DNA of 10,637 bases, taken from Candidatus Kuenenbacteria bacterium CG_4_8_14_3_um_filter_39_15 (lineage in GTDB: Bacteria; Patescibacteriota; Patescibacteriia; UBA2196; GWA2-42-15). This document shows positions 7,701-10,637 of the stretch, piece by piece (the stretch's first letter is position 1; each line of letters starts with the position of its first letter). The translations under genes and the position numbers were made by a program. The notes under the pieces are model-generated. The model saw nothing but the letters and a program-made list of their open reading frames with translations. It did no database searches and had not been told where the DNA came from. The stretch spans positions 1 through 10,637 of the forward strand of contig PFHP01000040.1 in assembly GCA_002782365.1 (NCBI GenBank), in the 5' to 3' direction.

Positions 7701-8290
7701 TCTTGGCTAAGTTTAATCATTAACTGGTTGACCGCTATCTGCTGGGGGATTTCTGGATGGTGCTCAAGCTCAAGATAAAAATCACCAACGCCGAATATTT
7801 TTTGATATTCCAGAGCGGCCTCGCGCCCTGCCTGATATTCATTGGCCAGCAAAAGTGAAGGCACCTTGCCTTTGAGACAGGCAGTGGTGGCAATCAGGCC
7901 CTGGGAATATTTTTTCAGAACTTCCAGGTCAATCCGTGGTTTATAATAGAAGCCTTCAAGATGGGCAAGGGTGGTGAGCTGAATGAGATTTTTGTAACCA
8001 GCCTCATTTCTGGCCAAGAGCAAAAGATGAGAATATTTAGTGTCCTTGCCGGGTTCCTTATTGCTTAACAGCCTGGGAGCAACATAGGCTTCCAGGCCGA
8101 TGATCGGTTGAATGCCTTGAGCCATACATTCTCTGTAGAATTCCAGGGCGCCATACATAACGCCGTGGTCAGTCAAGGCCAAGGCTGGCATATTATACTC
8201 TTTGGCTTTAGCCACCAGATCAGGAATTTTAGCTAAGCCGTCCAACAAAGAGTAATGGCTATGAACATGTAAGTGGACAAAGTTGGACAT
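4769..8290 (-). CDS. dnaE: DNA polymerase III alpha subunit
   Basis: The replicative DNA polymerase, 1173 aa from the preferred ATG at 8290 (MSNFVHLHVH); an in-frame ATG at 8305 would add 5 residues. The order is: PHP domain (about 1-280), polymerase palm/thumb/fingers (about 290-810), tandem HhH (about 825-890), OB fold (about 982-1060) and a C-terminal domain. The catalytic aspartates are D401 and D403 (PDIDCDIQDD) and D562 (LKADFLG). RGSASGS (360-366) is the nucleotide-binding motif. All expected PHP metal ligands are visible: H8, H10, D17, H42, E67, H88, C138, D207, H209. QFSLF (915-919) fits the beta-clamp binding motif. No intein or frameshift is seen. It is the first gene of the minus-strand block, followed closely by the J-like gene. 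Confidence 0.97.
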   Translation of the reverse strand: MSNFVHLHVHSHYSLLDGLAKIPDLVAKAKEYNMPALALTDHGVMYGALEFYRECMAQGIQPIIGLEAYVAPRLLSNKEPGKDTKYSHLLLLARNEAGYKNLIQLTTLAHLEGFYYKPRIDLEVLKKYSQGLIATTACLKGKVPSLLLANEYQAGREAALEYQKIFGVGDFYLELEHHPEIPQQIAVNQLMIKLSQETHIPLVLTKDSHYLNPDDQEAQDAMVCIQTGKIVDDKKRLDMSNFDMSFTSAESMIKYAADLGVPEAAANTVELSKKCYLKLDLTSWHFPTFDVPEGKNSADYLTELTFAGLKKREGKITPEDKRRLDYELDIIISKQYDHYFLIVADFMNWARSQDIIATTRGSASGSLVSYALGITSVNPLRFNLPFERFLTKKRPTPPDIDCDIQDDRRDQVIDYVRQKYGADKVANIGTFGTMQARAAVRDITRVLGLAYGLGDKISKMIPLGPQGSHVTIDKAKKINHELRQLYQTDAQAKKILDLAERIEGCVRHISVHAAGVVIAPKKLTEYLPLQREPKGEQIITQYDMRSIDPNVEHQTVGLLKADFLGIRNLSILGLAVKIVERTKNKAINLDKLPWDDKKTFKLLSDGKTMGVFQLSSSGMTKNLKDLRPDNIYDIMAMVALYRPGPMEIIPEYIKRKHDPSSVTYPHPLLKNILERTFGLLIYQDDVMLTAMELAGYNAEEADQFRKAMGKKIKELMAKQKDKFIKGCINNSINEIKAREIWGYIEPFAGYGFNKAHSASYAVVAYQTAYMKANFPAEFMAALMTCESGNTDKIAEAVIECEKMGIKVLAPDVNQSLPDFTYISDRQIRFGLAAIKNLGHDIVATIVEERKKNGPYHSLEDFLTRVISKNLNKKSLEALTKAGALDALAERNQILVNINKLLSFIKSHEHQRNTGQFSLFGRTSAANGSRLTLEPAEPAEEKFKLLWEKELLGLYVSSHPFKSLAAHFADSTAKISDILNNQFLAGSLVSVAGIISKIHKIFTKQNELMMFVTLEDITGSLEIIVFPKLLQKNSSPWQEDKFIFATGRLSDKDDLPKILAESVSEIDPDNPAAIIKKNINLNQANRRRALEITILINHKNFNASLHAKLKDIFNAHLGQNRVYLTVSQNSHQRTIATNYYIVWNDSIKSELEELIGQNSIITTPVPAERIDISS

Positions 8291-8444
8291 AAAAACAAAA
8301 TGCAAGAAAAATTATAATTGGAATATGGGATTTAAAATTTATTTTTAAAATTTAAAATTTAAAATTGAGCGTTAATTACTTTATTATTATAGCCATTAAT
8401 TATCCATATTACAAATTTAGTTATTTTTTTGCTATAATTACCCT
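8291..8444. promoter_or_regulatory. AT-rich divergent spacer between dnaE and the hydrolase
   Basis: This spacer must hold the promoters for both directions. For dnaE, TATAAT on the minus strand at 8316-8311 would give a leader of about 14 nt, but I see no good -35 box. A tandem run of the 7-mer AAAATTT occupies 8347-8366, with related TTTAAAATTT text from 8331. It is probably A-tract or UP-like DNA rather than coding sequence. Confidence 0.5.
8409..8438 (+). promoter_or_regulatory. Extended -10 promoter giving a leaderless mRNA
   Basis: TTACAA (8409-8414), an 18-nt spacer and a perfect TATAAT (8433-8438) with the extended TG at 8430-8431 lie so close to the ATG (8445) that transcription would start at or next to the start codon. 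There is no room for an SD. Confidence 0.65.
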
Positions 8445-9461
8445 ATGCGCAAGAAATACCTTAAAAAATGGGTGATAGTTTTTGTGATTGTTTTGATAGT
8501 GATGGCAGTTATTTGGGCGATCATTAATGCCCTTGACTTTAGCCAGGGCAAGCCGGTCAAATTTGGCGTGACCTTCAGCCATAAATTTGCCAGCCAGAAC
8601 ATGGGGTTGGACTGGACTGAAGTTTATTGGGCGATAATTAATGACTTGGGCGTGAAAGACATTCGTTTGGCCGTGCCTTGGGATACGGTGGAAGAGCAGG
8701 ATGATTTTTATAATTTTACTGATTTTGAATGGATGGTCGGAGAGGCGGGAAAAAAAGGGATTAATATTATTATGGCTATTGGCCGGCGGACGCCCAGATG
8801 GCCGGAGTGCCATGACCCGCGCTGGCTAGCGAACTTAGACAAACAAGAAGCTGACCAGGAAACTTTAGAGCTGCTGCAGCAAATTGTTAATCATTTTAAG
8901 AACTATGAAAATATTTCAGCCTGGCAGGTGGAGAATGAGCCGCTGCTGGATTTATTTGGGGAATGTTCCAAGTCTGATAAAGAATTTTTGGCAAGCGAGG
9001 TGGCCTTAGTCAGAGCGCTTGATGACCGGCCAATTATGGTGACTGATACGGGTGAGCTGTCAAGTTGGATGGCAGCGGCCAGCTTGGCGGATATTTTTGG
9101 CGTGACAATGTATAAAACTGTCTGGAATAAATTTTTTGGCGTCTGGCGTTACCCTTGGCCGCCGGCTTATTATTATTTTAAAGCCAAAAGAGTTGAGCGC
9201 CAATACCAGTTGGACAAGATTATTGTTTCCGAGCTCCAGGCAGAGCCATGGACTACTGGCGAACAATCATTGATTTTTATGGATGTCGCTGACCAGTTAA
9301 ATTTATTTAGTGGGAATGATTTTGAAAAGAATCTGGCGTATGTTAAGCGCGCTGGTTTTAGCGAAGCGTATTTATGGGGAGTTGAGTGGTGGTATTGGCT
9401 AAAAAAAAAGAAAAATATGCCCCAATTTTGGAATGAGGCAAAATTGATTTGGCAAAAATAA
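8445..9461 (+). CDS. Membrane-anchored clan GH-A-like glycoside hydrolase
   Basis: A 338-aa protein. A basic N-terminus (MRKKYLKKW) precedes one TM helix (about 9-30), so the catalytic part should face outside. The rest reads as a (beta/alpha)8 barrel. Signs are GVTFSHKFA (41-49), IRLAVPWDTVE (73-83), a strand 3 region INIIMAIGRRTPRWP (106-120), AWQVENEP (159-166) with candidate acid/base E165, and IIVSELQAEPW (259-269) with candidate nucleophile E263. A late W-rich segment YLWGVEWWYWLK (309-320) could line the sugar site. The NEP motif and a second Glu about 100 residues later are the clan GH-A signature (as in GH5, GH39 and GH42), but I cannot name the family or substrate. A role in modifying envelope or host polysaccharide is inference. 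It reads divergently from dnaE and towards two response regulators. Confidence 0.72.
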   Translation: MRKKYLKKWVIVFVIVLIVMAVIWAIINALDFSQGKPVKFGVTFSHKFASQNMGLDWTEVYWAIINDLGVKDIRLAVPWDTVEEQDDFYNFTDFEWMVGEAGKKGINIIMAIGRRTPRWPECHDPRWLANLDKQEADQETLELLQQIVNHFKNYENISAWQVENEPLLDLFGECSKSDKEFLASEVALVRALDDRPIMVTDTGELSSWMAAASLADIFGVTMYKTVWNKFFGVWRYPWPPAYYYFKAKRVERQYQLDKIIVSELQAEPWTTGEQSLIFMDVADQLNLFSGNDFEKNLAYVKRAGFSEAYLWGVEWWYWLKKKKNMPQFWNEAKLIWQK

Positions 9462-9468
9462 GGCAGAG

Positions 9469-9477
9469 TGGTATAAT
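9469..9477 (+). promoter_or_regulatory. Extended -10 element before the first response regulator
   Basis: TGG followed by TATAAT (9472-9477) would start a transcript near 9484, about 25 nt before the ATG at 9509. The -35 region is weak. The element lies just after the hydrolase stop, so the regulators may be transcribed separately from it. Confidence 0.55.
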
Positions 9478-9508
9478 TAAATTAATTAGTAATTAGTAAA
9501 TTAAATCT

Positions 9509-9874
9509 ATGAGTAAAAAAATTTTAATTATAGAAGATGAGCAAACTTTAGTTAAGGTATTGGTAGAAGCTTTTTCAGAAAACGGTTATAAAGTTGAAAC
9601 GGCGATTGACGGCGAAGAGGGCTGGAAAAAGGTGCAAGAGTTTGAACCAGATCTAATTTTGCTGGATTTGATTCTGCCCAAGATGGATGGCTTTGAGATA
9701 TTGCATAGAATAAAAAAGAATGAAAAGTTAAAAAACACGGCGGTGCTGATTTTGACTAATTTATCAGATGTCAAGGACAGATGCCATGAAATGGGAGCAG
9801 TGGCATGTTTAGTAAAATCCGATGAGTCAATTGATAATATTAAAAAGGCGGTGAAGCAGGTGTTGCAGTTTTGA
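9509..9874 (+). CDS. Stand-alone response regulator receiver protein (first copy)
   Basis: A 121-aa CheY-like receiver with no output domain. The acidic pocket is E9-D10, and the phosphoacceptor is D53 in LLDLILPKMDG. The switch Thr is T83 (LILTN) and the conserved Lys is K103. Two departures are visible. The aromatic switch position three residues before the Lys is C100 rather than Tyr or Phe, and the Pro that normally follows the Lys is replaced by Ser (VKSDES). It probably acts by phosphorylation-dependent protein contacts. No histidine kinase is in the window, so the partner is unknown. It is clearly paralogous to the next gene (shared KKILIIEDEQ, PDLILLDL, LSD). No SD is seen, and both copies have AATCT directly before ATG. 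Confidence 0.9.
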   Translation: MSKKILIIEDEQTLVKVLVEAFSENGYKVETAIDGEEGWKKVQEFEPDLILLDLILPKMDGFEILHRIKKNEKLKNTAVLILTNLSDVKDRCHEMGAVACLVKSDESIDNIKKAVKQVLQF

Positions 9875-9879
9875 CTCAT

Positions 9880-9952
9880 CCTCCCCTCAGAATTTAAATC
9901 ATCCAGTGAATGATTTGAACGGGAGGTGGCGAGCGAATCGAGCCAGAGGGGT
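9880..9952. repeat. Structured GC-rich intergenic element, REP- or MITE-like
   Basis: Between the two response regulators lies a block unlike the AT-rich spacers elsewhere. CCTCCCCTC (9880-9888) can pair either with GGGAGG (9921-9926) or with GAGGGG (9946-9951). Between the first pair is a hairpin, TTTAAATCAT (9893-9902) with ATGATTTGAA (9910-9919), loop of 7. Between the two G-rich boxes is a second small hairpin, TGGCGA (9927-9932) with TCG-AG-CCA (9938-9945), carrying a 2-nt bulge. The general form resembles short dispersed intergenic repeats seen in many bacteria, from memory and unverified. It could equally be an RNA structure with two alternative folds. Only one copy is in this window. 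Confidence 0.5.
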
Positions 9953-9994
9953 GCTGATTTCGTAATTCAACTTTAATCATTAATTTATTAATCT

Positions 9995-10366
9995 ATGCCT
10001 AAGAAAATATTAATCATTGAGGATGAGCAAGTCATAGCCGATGCGCTGAAGATGGGCTTGGTTGAATCTAATTATAAAGCAGTGGTGGCTTATGACGGCG
10101 AGGACGGGCTGGAGCAGGCAAAAAAAAATAAGCCGGATTTAATTTTACTTGATTTGCTTTTGCCTAAAAAAGATGGTATGACGGTTTTGCGTGAACTGCG
10201 TGAAGATAAGATAACAAAAAATGTTCCAGTGATGATTTTGTCGCAGTTGTCTGATACAAATAAGATTAGCGAGGGAGTGTCCTTGGGCGTGGTGGGTTAT
10301 TTGGTAAAAGTGGATTTCAGTTTGGCTGAAGTGGTGGAAAAGGTAAAATCAGTACTGGGCGATTAA
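9995..10366 (+). CDS. Stand-alone response regulator receiver protein (second copy)
   Basis: A 123-aa CheY-like receiver without an output domain. It has acidic residues E9-D10, phosphoacceptor D53 (LLDLLLPKKDG), Ser83 at the switch Thr/Ser position (MILSQ), aromatic Y102 and Lys K105. As in the first copy, the residue after the Lys is not Pro (VKVDFS). The N-terminal ten residues and the D53 region are nearly the same as in the neighbour, with divergence elsewhere and a two-residue length difference before the Lys. This suggests an old tandem duplication. The gene starts 120 nt after the first copy, across the structured element, and is followed by a strong terminator. Its partner kinase and output are unknown. 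Confidence 0.9.
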   Translation: MPKKILIIEDEQVIADALKMGLVESNYKAVVAYDGEDGLEQAKKNKPDLILLDLLLPKKDGMTVLRELREDKITKNVPVMILSQLSDTNKISEGVSLGVVGYLVKVDFSLAEVVEKVKSVLGD

Positions 10367-10388
10367 AGTTGATTAAGTTGAATATCTC

Positions 10389-10414
10389 AAAAGACAGGTT
10401 GTAACCTGTCTTTT
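10389..10414 (+). terminator. Strong rho-independent terminator after the response regulators
   Basis: AAAAGACAGGTT (10389-10400) and AACCTGTCTTTT (10403-10414) are perfect complements, with a realistic folded loop of 4-6 nt and a T run on the 3' side. It lies 22 nt after the second regulator's stop and ends that unit before the tRNA gene. The A run on the other side would let it act on the minus strand too. Confidence 0.9.
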
Positions 10415-10427
10415 AGTTTGATAAGAT
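10399..10427 (+). promoter_or_regulatory. Possible promoter for tRNA-Pro, overlapping the terminator
   Basis: TTGTAA (10399-10404), 17 nt and TAAGAT (10422-10427) would start transcription near 10434, 13 nt before the mature tRNA. The -35 box lies in the loop and 3' arm of the terminator hairpin. Both boxes are imperfect, so this is tentative. Confidence 0.3.
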
Positions 10428-10446
10428 TAAATTAGTGATTAAGTAT

Positions 10447-10520
10447 CGGAGTGTAGTATACCGGTAGTACGCGCCCTTCGGGTGGGTGTAGACTGGGTTC
10501 GATTCCCAGCACTCCGACCA
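10447..10520 (+). tRNA. tRNA-Pro (anticodon CGG), CCA encoded
   Basis: The cloverleaf can be folded completely. The acceptor is CGGAGTG (10447-10453) with CACTCCG (10510-10516), discriminator A10517 and genome-encoded CCA (10518-10520). The D arm is GTAT/GTAC with loop ACCGGTA. The anticodon arm is CGCCC/GGGTG (one G-U pair) with loop TTCGGGT, anticodon CGG at 10479-10481 and G37 next to it. The variable loop is 4 nt, and the T arm is CTGGG/CCCAG with loop TTCGATT. The C1-G72 pair, A73 and G35-G36 fit bacterial tRNA-Pro identity. It should read the CCG codon. Confidence 0.95.
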
Positions 10521-10536
10521 ACTTAAACTTTTAGCA

Positions 10537-10637
10537 ATAAATCTTAAGAGGTTACGAGAGAAAAAGAAGCTTTCGCAAGATCGACTTGCAAAGCTTGCCG
10601 ATGTTGCCAATAATACGATTATTAAAATTGAGCAGGG
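10537..10637 (+). CDS. Xre-type HTH regulator, partial, no canonical start codon
   Basis: The frame starting at 10540 reads N-L-K-R-L-R-E-K-K-K-L-S-Q-D, then R-L-A-K-L-A-D-V-A-N-N-T and I-I-K-I-E-Q-G, the typical first three helices of an HTH_3/Xre DNA-binding domain, and runs off the right edge. Domain assignment is firm. The start is not: the frame is open back to a TAG at 10489-10491 within the tRNA, and that stretch holds no ATG, GTG or TTG. The nearest candidate is an ATA at 10537. Either translation starts at a rare codon, the gene has lost its 5' end, or a base error hides the start. It begins only about 17 nt after the tRNA CCA, so both may share a transcript. Targets unknown. Confidence 0.7.
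   Translation, partial: MNLKRLREKKKLSQDRLAKLADVANNTIIKIEQ

Noticed and set aside
8291..8305. Alternative dnaE start at 8305
   Set aside because: DnaE proteins usually begin only a few residues before the HLHVH motif; the ATG at 8290 fits and lies a plausible distance from the -10 box at 8316-8311.
8331..8366. Tandem AAAATTT run as a CRISPR or replication-origin repeat
   Set aside because: It is a short AT-only run without spacers or DnaA-box-like sequences; similar AT-rich text occurs near 2080 and 3480, so it is general spacer composition.
8421..8813. Minus-strand 130-aa ORF opposite the hydrolase start
   Set aside because: It lies in the shadow of the well-supported plus-strand hydrolase, has a low-complexity composition and no recognisable motif.
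10413..10610. Minus-strand 65-aa ORF over the tRNA region
   Set aside because: It is the antisense translation of tRNA-Pro and the start of the HTH gene; the overlap with a firm tRNA makes it spurious.

Overview
The window looks like chromosomal DNA of a Candidatus Patescibacteria (CPR, probably Parcubacteria-like) bacterium. This is inferred from several things together: a ThrRS without the N-terminal TGS domain, a membrane-anchored 'baseplate J-like' protein of the kind common in CPR genomes, stand-alone receiver-domain proteins, AT-rich spacers, and genes that mostly lack a Shine-Dalgarno sequence. No rRNA or ribosomal protein is present to fix the lineage.

Layout. The left 8.3 kb is read on the minus strand. 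In transcription order it holds dnaE (DNA polymerase III alpha), a one-TM protein with a baseplate J-like region 51 nt downstream of dnaE, a terminator, purA (adenylosuccinate synthetase), a terminator, thrS (threonyl-tRNA synthetase, with a fully consensus sigma70-type promoter), and a 46-codon predicted membrane protein near the left edge. That small ORF has its own promoter, and a 34-bp palindrome overlaps its start. The right 2.2 kb is read on the plus strand from an AT-rich divergent spacer: a membrane-anchored clan GH-A-like glycoside hydrolase that appears to be leaderless, two receiver-only response regulators separated by a structured GC-rich intergenic element, a strong terminator, tRNA-Pro(CGG), and the 5' part of an HTH (Xre-type) regulator with no visible canonical start codon.

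How the genes fit together. dnaE, purA, thrS and tRNA-Pro are housekeeping genes for replication, AMP synthesis and translation. The J-like protein, the glycoside hydrolase and the 46-codon ORF are predicted envelope proteins. The two receivers suggest a signalling output without local partners, since no histidine kinase is in the window. I see no CRISPR array, insertion sequence or clear defence system. The least explained items are the intergenic element at about 9880-9952, the palindrome at 181-214, the interrupted or overlapping reading at the left edge, and the startless HTH gene next to the tRNA.
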